The notes: generated by a model from the letters alone, not told the origin. A stretch of 64,000 bases of DNA from Bacteroidota bacterium (GCA_027620655.1 JAQCDS010000005.1:1-64000); one strand, 5' to 3'. Shown: positions 16,906 to 26,760, numbered from the stretch's first letter. Numbers and translations are program-made.

Positions 16906-19332
16906 ATGGAATCATTGATGATTTATATGCCAATCACAATGGCAGTTCTAGGCTTACTTTATATGTGGGTCAAAAGAGTTTCAATTATGAAACAAGATGC
17001 TGGGGATGGCAAAATGAAAGAAATTTCTGATCATATTTATGTTGGCGCATTAGCGTTCTTAAAAGCTGAATATAAGTTACTTACATATTTTGTTATTGGA
17101 GCAAGTATTGCACTAGCAGGAGTTGCTTCTGTAGTAGAAACAACAAGCTACCTTATTATAGTTGCTTTTATTATTGGTGCTGTTTTTTCTGCAGTAGCAG
17201 GAAATATTGGAATGCGTATAGCCACTAAAACTAATGTTCGTACAACACAGGCTGCGCGTACAAGTCTTCCTGAAGCCCTAAAGATTTCCTTTGGTGGTGG
17301 AACAGTAATGGGGCTTGGTGTAGCAGGATTAGCAGTTCTTGGACTTTCATTATTCTTCATCCTATTTTTCCAATTATTTATGGGAGGTGTTTGGACTAAC
17401 AATGTAGACATGACTATAGTGCTTGAAACTCTTGCAGGATTTTCTTTAGGGGCAGAATCTATTGCGCTATTTGCTCGTGTGGGTGGTGGTATTTATACTA
17501 AAGCAGCCGATGTTGGTGCCGATTTGGTAGGAAAGGTTGAAGCTGGTATTCCTGAAGATGACCCTCGAAACCCTGCAACCATTGCAGATAATGTTGGAGA
17601 CAATGTAGGTGATGTTGCTGGTATGGGAGCCGATCTTTTTGGGTCTTATGTGGCAACGGTTTTAGCGGCGATGGTTCTAGGTAACTACATTATTAAAGAT
17701 ATGGGCGGAAGTATCTCAGATGCTTTTGGTGGTATTGGACCTATTCTATTGCCAATGGCAATCGCAGGTGCTGGAATTATCATTTCAATTATAGGGACAC
17801 TTCTTGTAAAAATTAGTTCAAATGACGCTAAAGAAGCACAAGTGCAAAAAGCACTAAACATTGGAAACTGGACCTCTATTGTTTTGGTAGGCGTTGCGAG
17901 TTTTGCTTTGGTCACTTGGATGCTTCCAGAAACGATGCAAATGGAATTTTATGGAGAAGGGCTAAAAGACATTTCTGCTCTTCGTGTATTTTATGCAACC
18001 TTAGTTGGACTTGTTGTGGGTGGTGCGATTTCATCATTTACAGAATATTATACAGGACTAGGTAAAAAACCAATATTAAATATTGTACAACAATCAAGTA
18101 CTGGGGCAGCAACCAACATTATTGCAGGTCTTGCAACAGGGATGATTTCTACATTTTCTTCTGTATTATTGTTCGCAATTGCCATTTGGGCTTCTTATGC
18201 TTTTGCTGGTTTCTATGGTGTAGCGATGGCTGCTTCTGCTATGATGGCTACAACAGCAATGCAATTGGCTATTGATGCCTTTGGACCTATTGCAGACAAC
18301 GCAGGAGGTATTGCAGAAATGAGTGAACAAGAACCAATTGTACGTGAACGTACAGACATTTTGGATTCTGTAGGAAATACCACTGCTGCAACTGGAAAAG
18401 GTTTTGCTATTGCTTCTGCGGCGCTTACAGCACTCGCTTTATTTGCAGCCTATGTAACGTTTACAGAAATCGATGGGATTAACATATTTAAGGCGCCAGT
18501 TCTTGCCATGCTTTTTGTAGGAGGAATGGTTCCAGTTGTATTTTCTGCATTGGCGATTAGCTCTGTTGGAAAAGCAGCTATGGAAATGGTAGAGGAGGTT
18601 AGACGCCAATTCAAAGAGATTCCAGGAATTATGGAAGGTACCGGAAAACCAGAATACGACAAATGTGTTGATATTTCTACAAAAGCCTCTCTAAAACAAA
18701 TGTTATTGCCAGGGCTATTGACCATTGGTTTTCCTATTTTGATCGTACTTATTGGATTGTTAATTTATTCAGACAACCATAAACTTGTAGCAGAAATGCT
18801 AGGAGGATATATGGCTGGAGTTACCGTTTCTGGTGTACTTTGGGCAATTTTCCAAAACAATGCCGGTGGTGCTTGGGATAATGCCAAAAAATCTTTTGAA
18901 GCAGGAGTAGAAATTAATGGTGAAATGACCTACAAAGGTTCTGATGCTCACAAAGCAGCAGTCACTGGAGATACCGTTGGAGATCCATTTAAAGACACTT
19001 CTGGACCTTCAATGAATATACTTATCAAACTCACCTGTCTTATTGGATTAGTGGTTGCACCAATCTTAGGAGGGCATTCTGAAGAAGCAACAGCTATGAA
19101 CACTCATGAAGTTGAGCTTAATGTTTCCATTAACAAAGCTGAATTAGAAAATGTTGTTGCAAAAATTAAATATATTTCTGTTGAAGACGGTGTAGAATCT
19201 GTACTTGAAAAAACATTTAGAGGAACTGAATCTCAAGTAAAAGAACAACTTGAAGCTTTTGAAATTTCTCTAAAAACCAAAAATGGTTCTGATGAAAAAG
19301 TCATTAAAGAAGTTAAAATAAAAAAAGAGTAA
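16906..19332 (+). CDS. hppA: K+-dependent membrane-bound ion-pumping pyrophosphatase
   Basis: This integral membrane enzyme couples PPi hydrolysis to ion transport. The 808 residues contain about sixteen hydrophobic helices and the signature 'EDDPRNPATIADNVGDNVGD'. 'GNTTAATGKG' near residue 490 is the K+-dependent pattern; K+-independent enzymes carry Lys in place of the first of those Ala residues. The ion-gate Glu found after 'GADLF' in Na+ pumps (or one turn later in plant H+ pumps) is absent: the text reads 'GADLFGSYVA' (G246). A Glu occurs instead at E184 ('GAESIALF') in the preceding helix, as remembered for flavobacterial H+ pumps. A soluble tail of about 85 residues (about 724-808) extends past the last helix and is unusual. 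Confidence 0.93.
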   Translation: MESLMIYMPITMAVLGLLYMWVKRVSIMKQDAGDGKMKEISDHIYVGALAFLKAEYKLLTYFVIGASIALAGVASVVETTSYLIIVAFIIGAVFSAVAGNIGMRIATKTNVRTTQAARTSLPEALKISFGGGTVMGLGVAGLAVLGLSLFFILFFQLFMGGVWTNNVDMTIVLETLAGFSLGAESIALFARVGGGIYTKAADVGADLVGKVEAGIPEDDPRNPATIADNVGDNVGDVAGMGADLFGSYVATVLAAMVLGNYIIKDMGGSISDAFGGIGPILLPMAIAGAGIIISIIGTLLVKISSNDAKEAQVQKALNIGNWTSIVLVGVASFALVTWMLPETMQMEFYGEGLKDISALRVFYATLVGLVVGGAISSFTEYYTGLGKKPILNIVQQSSTGAATNIIAGLATGMISTFSSVLLFAIAIWASYAFAGFYGVAMAASAMMATTAMQLAIDAFGPIADNAGGIAEMSEQEPIVRERTDILDSVGNTTAATGKGFAIASAALTALALFAAYVTFTEIDGINIFKAPVLAMLFVGGMVPVVFSALAISSVGKAAMEMVEEVRRQFKEIPGIMEGTGKPEYDKCVDISTKASLKQMLLPGLLTIGFPILIVLIGLLIYSDNHKLVAEMLGGYMAGVTVSGVLWAIFQNNAGGAWDNAKKSFEAGVEINGEMTYKGSDAHKAAVTGDTVGDPFKDTSGPSMNILIKLTCLIGLVVAPILGGHSEEATAMNTHEVELNVSINKAELENVVAKIKYISVEDGVESVLEKTFRGTESQVKEQLEAFEISLKTKNGSDEKVIKEVKIKKE

Positions 19333-19350
19333 TTACATTTTAGATTACCA

Positions 19351-19382
19351 AAAAAAAGCACGCCAACTGGCGTGCTTTTTTT
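19351..19382 (+). terminator. Bidirectional terminator between hppA and deoxynucleoside kinase
   Basis: The stem GCACGCC/GGCGTGC with loop AACT is flanked by seven A on the left and eight T on the right, so it can end transcription from both converging genes. Confidence 0.92.
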
Positions 19383-19405
19383 GTTTTGTAATATTTATTA
19401 AAACT

Positions 19406-20020
19406 TTAAAAGAGTCCGTTAATTTCAGCATCAATTTTGGTAATAATTCCGCCCAAGTCTTCTTTGTTTTCAACAAAATCTAAATGATCAACATCAACAA
19501 TGAGAAGACGACCTTTTTTATAATTGTGAACCCAGGCTTCATAGCGTTCGTTGAGTCGGCTGAGGTAATCAATACTAATAGAGTTTTCATAATCTCTTCC
19601 GCGTTTATGAATTTGACTCACTAGGTTAGGAATTGAACTCCTCAAATAAATAAGCAAATCTGGTGCTTCCACCAAGCTTTCCATCAAATTGAATAATGAG
19701 CTGTAATTTTCAAAATCTCTGTTGGTCATAAGCCCCATTGCGTGTAAGTTTGGTGCAAAAATATTGGCATCTTCATAAATTGTTCGATCTTGAATAATAT
19801 CTTTTCCACTTTTACGAATTTTTAAAACCTGTCGAAACCTACTGTTCAAAAAGTAAACCTGAAGATTGAAACTCCAACGTTCCATTTGATTATAAAAATC
19901 ATCCAAGTATGGATTATCTACAACATCTTCAAGCTGAGCTTCCCATTTGTAATGCTTTGCCAATAATTGTGTCAAAGTCGTTTTTCCAGCGCCAATATTT
20001 CCTGCAATTGCAATGTGCAT
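19406..20020 (-). CDS. Deoxynucleoside kinase (dGK/dCK family)
   Basis: Phosphorylates a deoxynucleoside for dNTP salvage. The 204 residues include the P-loop 'GNIGAGKTTL' (7-16), 'EDVVDNPYLDDFYNQMERWS' near 36-55 (substrate Glu and Trp region), 'QDRTIYEDANIFA' (the DRS-type catalytic/base motif) and a lid segment 'HKRGRDYENSISIDYL'. Length and motifs fit the bacterial dGK/dCK group rather than thymidine kinase. Which base is preferred is not determinable. The gene follows a secreted protein gene by 3 bp, so the two are co-transcribed. Confidence 0.9.
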   Translation of the reverse strand: MHIAIAGNIGAGKTTLTQLLAKHYKWEAQLEDVVDNPYLDDFYNQMERWSFNLQVYFLNSRFRQVLKIRKSGKDIIQDRTIYEDANIFAPNLHAMGLMTNRDFENYSSLFNLMESLVEAPDLLIYLRSSIPNLVSQIHKRGRDYENSISIDYLSRLNERYEAWVHNYKKGRLLIVDVDHLDFVENKEDLGGIITKIDAEINGLF

Positions 20021-20023
20021 AAC

Positions 20024-20806
20024 TTAATCTTTTATAAATTGGTAATGGTGAAGAAATTCTCCGTCATAAATATACAAGGTTTGATTCATTACAAAAAACT
20101 GTTTAATTAAATTTTTTGGAATTTCTAGAATTTGAAATTCACTGCTATTTGAGGGCTTATAGTAGATGTTATTATTCTTTTTAAATAAAACCCCTCCATT
20201 TATCATTTTAAAATCTTCAAATCCATTGTGTTTGATTTTATTGATCAAACTTCCTGTATAGTTAAATTGATAAAAATAAGAAGGTGTTAGTACGTAAAGA
20301 TTGTTGTAATTGCTGCCCATAACCAATGCTTTATCATCTAGTGGTATGGTGTTAAGTTTTGTTTTACTTGTTTCATAATCAAATAATTCAAGCTGCAGAG
20401 TTAGCGTATTAAATATCCAAAAAGTCGTATCGCTTCCTAATGCTACGTTGTTAATTAATCGGTATGGGGTGGTGGTATTAAAATTGATTTCAGATAATTC
20501 TGCCAAGCGATTATCCAATAAAACAACTGTATTTTGATCTTTGTGAAAAGCAACAATTTTTAAGGTATTAAATACCTGAACATCATCAATTTCACCTAAT
20601 TGTAAGTTGCTGTAAGATTGAATTTTATTTTTTTGCTTTTTATAAAGTGTTTCATCTTTAATGAAATACAATGCATCAAATTGATCTACCCCCACAAAAT
20701 ATTCCCAATCTGCTTTCGTTTTTTTTACAAAACGAGCTTCAATATACTGTTGAGATTGTACTGTGTTGAACAACAGTAATATTAAAAATAAGTTGAAATT
20801 TTTCAT
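20024..20806 (-). CDS. Secreted beta-rich protein of unknown function
   Basis: I do not recognise a named family. The 260 residues begin with a signal peptide ('LFLILLLFNTVQSQ') and continue with alternating short hydrophobic strands ('VVLLDNRLAEL', 'DTTFWIFNTLTLQLELFDYE', 'NNLYVLTPSYFYQFNYTGSL') spaced like beta-propeller blades. No enzyme motif or lipobox is visible. The gene lies 3 bp upstream of the deoxynucleoside kinase, which in flavobacteria looks like conserved synteny rather than shared function, and is divergent from the GLPGLI genes. It may be a periplasmic scaffold or sensor; this is inference from the repeat pattern only. Confidence 0.6.
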   Translation of the reverse strand: MKNFNLFLILLLFNTVQSQQYIEARFVKKTKADWEYFVGVDQFDALYFIKDETLYKKQKNKIQSYSNLQLGEIDDVQVFNTLKIVAFHKDQNTVVLLDNRLAELSEINFNTTTPYRLINNVALGSDTTFWIFNTLTLQLELFDYETSKTKLNTIPLDDKALVMGSNYNNLYVLTPSYFYQFNYTGSLINKIKHNGFEDFKMINGGVLFKKNNNIYYKPSNSSEFQILEIPKNLIKQFFVMNQTLYIYDGEFLHHYQFIKD

Positions 20807-20908
20807 TTTTGGAAAAGTACAAAAAAATAAAGTTAATTTCTGTTACAATTTTCAAATTGAGTCGTCTAATATATCGTAAACAATTTTTTAACTCAAATTG
20901 ATTTTATC

Positions 20909-21757
20909 ATGAATATATTATTTCGACTCATAATTTTTCTTTTGTGTTCTACATTTTCATTGTTCGCTCAAGATTTTCAAGGTGTGGCGACATACAAAAC
21001 TCAACAAAAGTTAGACCTTAAAATTGATAGCACACAAGTTGGAGGAGGGGAAATGCAAAAGCAACTCATGGAGATGCTAAAAAAACAGTTCCAAAAAACC
21101 TATGTTCTTACATTTGATAAAAATACTTCTATTTACAAAGAAGATGAAGAACTGGCACCACCATCAACGGGGAGTGGGATGATTTTTATTTCTTCAGATG
21201 GTGGATCGGATGTTTTGTTTAAAGATATTAAAAATCAATCATTTACAAATCAAAAGGTAACTTTTGGAAAGCAATTTATAATTAAAGACCGTTTGAAGCC
21301 TATTGAATGGGAATTGCACAGCGATACTAAAAACATTGGTAATTACACTTGCTATAAAGCAATGTATACAAAAGAAATAGAAGAAATGTCAATGATGACA
21401 TTTAGCAGTAGAGATGATGAGCAAAACGATGAAGAACCTACAACTTCACCTGAGACGAAAACAATTACCGTTACGTCATGGTATACACCACAAATTCCTG
21501 TGAGTAATGGGCCAGACAATTATCAAGGATTACCAGGGCTTATTTTGGAAGTCAATGACGGAGATTTGACAATTCTTTGTAGTAAAATTACAATCAATCC
21601 CAAAAAAGTAATTGAAATTTCTGAGCCCAAAAAAGGGAAACAAGTTACACAAGAGGAATACGATAAAATTATGATGAAAAAAATGGAAGAGATGAGCGAA
21701 CAGTATAGAGGAAGAGGGTCTGATAAAGATGGGATAGAGATTCGTATTGGCGGTTAA
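20909..21757 (+). CDS. GLPGLI family secreted protein (copy 1)
   Basis: A 282-residue secreted protein of the Bacteroidota GLPGLI family, named after its motif; here 'YQGLPGLILEV' occurs near residues 203-213, preceded by 'VTSWYTPQIPVSNGP'. The signal peptide is 'IFLLCSTFSLFAQ'. Family members have a conserved N-terminal pattern ('GVATYKTQQKLDLKI' then 'KTYVLTFDKNTSIYKE') seen here. Function is unknown; family genes commonly travel with TonB-dependent outer-membrane proteins, as here. It is a paralogue of the next gene, with matching layout throughout and only a 74-bp gap. Confidence 0.88.
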   Translation: MNILFRLIIFLLCSTFSLFAQDFQGVATYKTQQKLDLKIDSTQVGGGEMQKQLMEMLKKQFQKTYVLTFDKNTSIYKEDEELAPPSTGSGMIFISSDGGSDVLFKDIKNQSFTNQKVTFGKQFIIKDRLKPIEWELHSDTKNIGNYTCYKAMYTKEIEEMSMMTFSSRDDEQNDEEPTTSPETKTITVTSWYTPQIPVSNGPDNYQGLPGLILEVNDGDLTILCSKITINPKKVIEISEPKKGKQVTQEEYDKIMMKKMEEMSEQYRGRGSDKDGIEIRIGG

Positions 21758-21800
21758 TTCCTTTTGTGAATTATTTAACGTCAACATATTATACAAAATG

Positions 21801-21808
21801 TAAATTTG
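21801..21808 (+). promoter_or_regulatory. TAAATTTG -7 element before GLPGLI copy 2
   Basis: TAAATTTG matches TAnnTTTG and lies 24 bp before the start at 21832. The second GLPGLI gene may therefore have its own promoter beside read-through from the first. Confidence 0.45.
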
Positions 21809-21831
21809 CATAACTTTCAAAAAAACCAAAA

Positions 21832-22689
21832 ATGACTTTTAAACACTCCATTGTTGCTATACTATTAACCTTTAGCACGTTTGTTTTTTCACAAGAATTT
21901 CAAGGGAAAGCTTACTATATGTCTAAGACAAATCCAGATATGGACAGCTGGGGAGGACAACAGATGAGCGAAGCTCAAAAAAAACAAATAATGGATCGTA
22001 TGCGTAATATGTTTGAAAAAACTTACATTTTGACGTTTGACAAACAGGCTTCAATTTTTAAAGAGGAAGAAGTTTTGGAAGCGCCAGGGCAGCGTGGTTT
22101 TGGAATGTGGGGCAATAGCTTTGCGGCAGGGCCACAATACAAAAATGTAAAGTCACAACAATTTATTCAAGACCAGGAATTTTTTGGAAGACAATTTTTA
22201 ATTACAGATTCGTTGCAAAAATTAGATTGGAAACTAGGGTCTGAAACAAAGCAAATTGGTCAATATTTGTGTATGAAAGCAACAGCCATAAAAACAGTTG
22301 ATGAATTTGATTGGAGAAGTATGCGAAGAAGAGACCGTAGAAAAGAAAATAAAGAAACAAAAACTGATTCTACAAAAACAACTTCTGTTTCAGACGAAAT
22401 TGAAGTTCCAAAAACAGTTGAAGTCACAGCGTGGTATACACCTCAAATTCCTGTAAATCAAGGGCCAGGAGAATATTGGGGATTACCTGGATTAATTCTT
22501 GAAGTTAATGCCGATCGTACAACAATATTGTGCAATAGAATTACGTTAAATCCTCAACAAAAAATTGAAATCCAAGCCCCTGAAAAAGGCAAAGTTATTT
22601 CTCGTTCCGATTATAATGCTACAGTTAAGAAAAAAATGGAGGAAATGCGGGAGATGTACCGTGGTCCAGGAGATAGAAGACGAAACTAA
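21832..22689 (+). CDS. GLPGLI family secreted protein (copy 2)
   Basis: The 285 residues have a signal peptide ('LLTFSTFVFSQ') and the family motif 'YWGLPGLILEV' near 210-220, with 'VTAWYTPQIPVNQGPGEY' before it. It shares with copy 1 the sequence 'KTYILTFDKQASIFKEEE' and a charged C-terminal tail rich in Lys, Glu and Arg. The basic patch 'RSMRRRDRRKENKE' in the middle is peculiar to this copy. It is 29 bp from the TonB-receptor-like gene downstream, so the three genes probably act together. No biochemical function is known to me. Confidence 0.88.
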   Translation: MTFKHSIVAILLTFSTFVFSQEFQGKAYYMSKTNPDMDSWGGQQMSEAQKKQIMDRMRNMFEKTYILTFDKQASIFKEEEVLEAPGQRGFGMWGNSFAAGPQYKNVKSQQFIQDQEFFGRQFLITDSLQKLDWKLGSETKQIGQYLCMKATAIKTVDEFDWRSMRRRDRRKENKETKTDSTKTTSVSDEIEVPKTVEVTAWYTPQIPVNQGPGEYWGLPGLILEVNADRTTILCNRITLNPQQKIEIQAPEKGKVISRSDYNATVKKKMEEMREMYRGPGDRRRN

Positions 22690-22718
22690 TTACCACTTTT
22701 AATAAAAAAATTTAGATA

Positions 22719-25430
22719 ATGAAATATTACTTAAGCACGCTTTTGCTGTTCTTTTTTGGACTATCCTTTTCTCAAGTAAAATTGGAAGGATTCGTCAAAG
22801 ACTCTTTGGGCAATCCATTAGAATTGGCCAATGTTATTGCCATAAACAAAGCCACAAGCGCTTTGGATTCTTATGGCATCACAAATGACGAAGGAAAGTA
22901 TCGACTAGATTTGAAAAAAAACACAACCTACTCTATTCAAGTCAGTTATATTGGTATGAAATCCATAGCACAGGCTTTGGAAACTGGGGAGTCCAATGCA
23001 ACACAAAATTTCACTTTACAAGAAGATAATGCTTTGGAGGAGGTTGAACTCACCTACGAAATGCCCGTTACTATTAGTGGTGATACATTGGTGTACAATG
23101 CGGATTCTTTCAATAAAGGAACAGAGCGAAAATTGGAGGATGTTTTAGAAAATTTACCTGGGGTAGAAATCAATGATGATGGTCAGGTTGAAGTTGAGGG
23201 AAAAGTCGTGTCTAAACTTATGGTTGAAGGAAAAGATTTTTTTGATGGTGATACAAAATTAGCAACCAAAAATATTCCCTCAAATGCGGTGGATAAAGTT
23301 CAAGTATTAAAGAACTATTCTGAAGTGAGTCAGCTTGGAGGCGTGACCAATAATCAAAATAATGTTGCTATAAATATAAAATTGAAAGAGGGGAAAAAGA
23401 ACTTTTGGTTTGGGAATGTAACGGCTGGTGCCGGAGATTCCGACAACAAGACACTTTATTTGGCACAGCCAAAACTATTTTATTACAGCCCAGATTATAG
23501 CATCAATTTTATTGGAGATTTAAACAATATTGGAGAAGTGGCTTTTAGCAGAAGAGATTATTTCAATTTCACGGGTGGATTTAGAAGACCAAGTTTGAGT
23601 AGTGGAACGAGTTTGAATTTAGGGAGCAATGATATTGGATTTTTAACCCTTCAAAATGATCGTGCTAAAGATGTCAATACAAAATTTGCGGCCACCAATT
23701 TTAGTTGGTCTCCAAAGAAAACACTGGATTTGGGCGGATTTGCTATTTTTTCTAACAGTCGAAATGAACTACAGGAAAATAGAACCATCGAATATACCAA
23801 TCCAGATTTGAATATTCCAGACGAAAGAACAGAAAGTAATACTGTTCAAGAAAATAACTTGGGAATGTTGAAGTTATCATCAAAATATCAGCCAAATGCC
23901 AACAATCAAATGGAGTATGATATTTTTTGTCAAATGTCTAAGAGTGAGCAAGACCAACGCTTTTTCTCTTCCATCAACAACAATATTGACCAATTAGAAG
24001 AGACAACCCCCTACAATGTAAGTCAGAATTTGAACTACTATTATACTTTGGATGAGAACAATATTTTTGCACTTGAAGCACAACATGTCATCAAGGACGA
24101 AGATCCATTTTATAATGCCATTCTAGAAGACAAGCTTAACTATGGTGGTACGGCTGCCAATTTGGGCTTAGATGATAATCAAAGCAATTATAATTTAGCA
24201 CAAGAAAAACGTGTTAAGTCCAATCAATTGGATGCTAAATTGGACTATTGGAATATTTTAAATAAAAAGAGTAATATCAATTTTACTTTTGGAACGATTT
24301 TAAGTCATCAAAAGTTTGATTCTAATATTTTTCAATTTTTAGACGATAACTCTCAGCTAGATACCACCCCTACAATCAATGATGGACTGGATGTCAATGC
24401 CATTGATTATAATTTTTCTGATATTTATTTAGGCCTTCACTATCGCCTCAAAACAGGAATTTTTACAATTACACCAGGGGTTTCGGCGCATTTGTACAAT
24501 GTCAATAATACTCAGTTTGGTCAAAAAACAACGGATAATTTCTTTAGATTATTACCAGATTTGAATGTCATTGTGCAACTCAAAAAGAGTGAAACCCTAA
24601 ACTTAACATACAGTATGCAAACACAATTTACAGATGTTTCAAATTTTGCAAGTGGATTGGTGTTGAATAATTACAATGCGTTGTTTTCTGGAAATCCAGC
24701 TCTAGAAAATGCGTTGTCTCACAATGTAAACTTATTTTATTATAGCTTTAATATGTTCAATTATACCAATGTATTTGCGAGTATAAACTACAATAAAAGT
24801 ATCGATAATATTCGTACAGAATCTATATTTCAGCCAGGTGGTGTGATTCGAGTTTCGACGCCATTCAATTCATCATTTGCCGATGAAAGTGTCACTGCAA
24901 ATGGGCGTTTTCAGCGTACGTTTGGAAAAATTCGTGGAACTCTAAGAGCGAATTTCAACTATTCAAAATTCAATCAGTTCATTCAAAATAGACGATCAAT
25001 TAATGAGAATTTCACTCAAACCTACAGAGCGCAAGTGCGTACCAATTTCCGTACCGCACCCAATTTAGATGTAAGCTATCGTTATTCAATACAAGACAAC
25101 AATTTGGGAGAAAACAGCACCAAGTTTTTTACAAAAAGTCCAACTGTAGAATTGGACGCTTTGTTTTTAAAGTCCTTTACATTTAGAACGGATTATTCCT
25201 ATAATGATTTTAGTGATGAAAATGGTACGATTAATACCTTTGAATTTTGGAATGCATCAATAACCTACCGCAAGGATGAAGACGCAAAGTTTGAATATGA
25301 AATTAAAGCCACAAACTTATTGGATACCAAAGCACAAAGCCAGAGTAATGCAGGGACGGTTTCTGTAAGTGCAACGGAATATTTTATTCAACCCCGTTTT
25401 ATCACGTTTCGGGTACGCTATGAACTATAA
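22719..25430 (+). CDS. TonB-dependent receptor-like outer membrane barrel with carboxypeptidase-like plug extension
   Basis: A 903-residue outer-membrane protein. After the signal peptide ('LLLFFFGLSFSQ') residues about 20-110 form a carboxypeptidase-regulatory-like beta-sandwich ('VKLEGFVKDSLGNPLELANV'), followed by a plug-like region ('LVYNADSFNKGTERKLEDVL', 'LPGVEINDDGQVEVEGK') and a long beta-barrel ending '...ITFRVRYEL' with a terminal aromatic/hydrophobic strand. The plug matches the group of Bacteroidota TonB-receptor-like proteins that pair with GLPGLI proteins, not the SusC group, and no SusD lies nearby. The ligand is unknown. A clear terminator follows the gene. Confidence 0.85.
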   Translation: MKYYLSTLLLFFFGLSFSQVKLEGFVKDSLGNPLELANVIAINKATSALDSYGITNDEGKYRLDLKKNTTYSIQVSYIGMKSIAQALETGESNATQNFTLQEDNALEEVELTYEMPVTISGDTLVYNADSFNKGTERKLEDVLENLPGVEINDDGQVEVEGKVVSKLMVEGKDFFDGDTKLATKNIPSNAVDKVQVLKNYSEVSQLGGVTNNQNNVAINIKLKEGKKNFWFGNVTAGAGDSDNKTLYLAQPKLFYYSPDYSINFIGDLNNIGEVAFSRRDYFNFTGGFRRPSLSSGTSLNLGSNDIGFLTLQNDRAKDVNTKFAATNFSWSPKKTLDLGGFAIFSNSRNELQENRTIEYTNPDLNIPDERTESNTVQENNLGMLKLSSKYQPNANNQMEYDIFCQMSKSEQDQRFFSSINNNIDQLEETTPYNVSQNLNYYYTLDENNIFALEAQHVIKDEDPFYNAILEDKLNYGGTAANLGLDDNQSNYNLAQEKRVKSNQLDAKLDYWNILNKKSNINFTFGTILSHQKFDSNIFQFLDDNSQLDTTPTINDGLDVNAIDYNFSDIYLGLHYRLKTGIFTITPGVSAHLYNVNNTQFGQKTTDNFFRLLPDLNVIVQLKKSETLNLTYSMQTQFTDVSNFASGLVLNNYNALFSGNPALENALSHNVNLFYYSFNMFNYTNVFASINYNKSIDNIRTESIFQPGGVIRVSTPFNSSFADESVTANGRFQRTFGKIRGTLRANFNYSKFNQFIQNRRSINENFTQTYRAQVRTNFRTAPNLDVSYRYSIQDNNLGENSTKFFTKSPTVELDALFLKSFTFRTDYSYNDFSDENGTINTFEFWNASITYRKDEDAKFEYEIKATNLLDTKAQSQSNAGTVSVSATEYFIQPRFITFRVRYEL

Positions 25431-25456
25431 AATTGAATAGATCTTAAACTAACAAT

Positions 25457-25483
25457 AATGCCACGCTTTGTGTGGCATTTTTT
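25457..25483 (+). terminator. Terminator of the GLPGLI/TonB-receptor operon
   Basis: The stem AATGCCAC/GTGGCATT (8 bp, 7-nt loop) runs into a six-T tract, 27 bp after the stop. It is oriented for the plus strand and lies just past the convergent end of metK. Confidence 0.9.
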
Positions 25484-25503
25484 ATATCTAAAAGCTCTAT
25501 TTT

Positions 25504-26760
25504 TTAAAGCTCAAAATCTGTTTTAATTGCTTCAACATAATCCAGTTTTTCCCAAGTAAAAAGTTCTACATCCAACACCCGTTTTTCGCCATTGGGCAGA
25601 TAAAATACCTTTTCCACAGTTTCGTTTGTACGCCCCATATGACCATAAGCAGCGGTTTCGCTATACATGGGCGATCGTAATTTTAGACGTTGTTCAATGG
25701 CTGCGGGACGTAGATCAAAAAGCGCTGCAATCTTTTGTGCAATAGCCCCATCGCTGAGGTCTACTTTGGCCGTGCCATAAGTGTCTACAAAAACTCCCAT
25801 TGGTTCTGCCACACCAATGGCATAGCTGACTTGGACTAAAATTTCTGAACATACGCCTGCAGCAACCATATTTTTGGCAATATGACGCATCGCATAGGCC
25901 GCTGATCGGTCTACTTTACTTGGGTCTTTTCCAGAAAATGCACCACCGCCGTGCGCTCCTTTTCCGCCGTAGGTGTCTACAATAATTTTGCGTCCTGTAA
26001 GTCCAGTATCACCATGAGGGCCACCAATGACAAACTTTCCTGTAGGATTGATATGATAGGTAATATCATCATTAAAAAGTGCTTGAGTCGCCTTTGGTAA
26101 TTTTGAGATTACTCGTGGAATCAAAATGGCTTTGATATCTTTTTTAATTGTATCAAGCATTTCTTTTTCATCTTCCGAAAAATCATCGTGTTGAGTTGAA
26201 ATTACAATAGAATCAATGCGCAATGGCACATTATCGTCACTATATTCAATGGTGACCTGACTTTTGGAATCTGGTCGTAGATATGTAATTTCTTTATGTT
26301 CTCGGCGTAATTCTGCTAATTCTTTTAAAATCAGATGAGATAAATCTAAAGCCAAAGGCATGTAGTTTTCTGTTTCGTTGGTGGCATAACCAAACATCAT
26401 ACCTTGATCTCCAGCACCTTGATCTTCAGGATTTTCTTTGTCTACCCCTCTATTGATATCATCGGATTGCTCGTGAATGGCAGACAATACACCACATGAA
26501 TTGCCATCAAACATATATTCGCCTTTGGTGTAGCCAATTTTATTGATGGTCTCTCTAGCAATTTGTTGCACATCCAAATACGTCTTAGATTTGACTTCAC
26601 CAGCCAAAATAACTTGCCCTGTTGTCACCAAAGTTTCACAAGCGACTTTGGATTGTGGATCAAAAGCTAAAAAATGATCGATTATTGCATCACTTATCTG
26701 GTCTGCAACCTTGTCTGGGTGACCTTCAGAAACACTTTCAGATGTAAATAAATAACTCAT
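25504..26760 (-). CDS. metK: S-adenosylmethionine synthetase
   Basis: MetK makes S-adenosylmethionine from methionine and ATP. The 418 residues have the ATP-binding '[18 protein letters not shown]' near 10-27, '[14 protein letters not shown]' near 118, and the second signature '[19 protein letters not shown]' near 271-289 with catalytic Lys and Asp. It is about 30 residues longer than E. coli MetK because of a surface insertion in the middle ('[19 protein letters not shown]' region), common in Bacteroidota. It is a single-gene unit; a candidate SAM-II riboswitch and a TACATTTG promoter lie immediately upstream, so product feedback at the RNA level is predicted. Confidence 0.97.
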   Translation of the reverse strand: MSYLFTSESVSEGHPDKVADQISDAIIDHFLAFDPQSKVACETLVTTGQVILAGEVKSKTYLDVQQIARETINKIGYTKGEYMFDGNSCGVLSAIHEQSDDINRGVDKENPEDQGAGDQGMMFGYATNETENYMPLALDLSHLILKELAELRREHKEITYLRPDSKSQVTIEYSDDNVPLRIDSIVISTQHDDFSEDEKEMLDTIKKDIKAILIPRVISKLPKATQALFNDDITYHINPTGKFVIGGPHGDTGLTGRKIIVDTYGGKGAHGGGAFSGKDPSKVDRSAAYAMRHIAKNMVAAGVCSEILVQVSYAIGVAEPMGVFVDTYGTAKVDLSDGAIAQKIAALFDLRPAAIEQRLKLRSPMYSETAAYGHMGRTNETVEKVFYLPNGEKRVLDVELFTWEKLDYVEAIKTDFEL

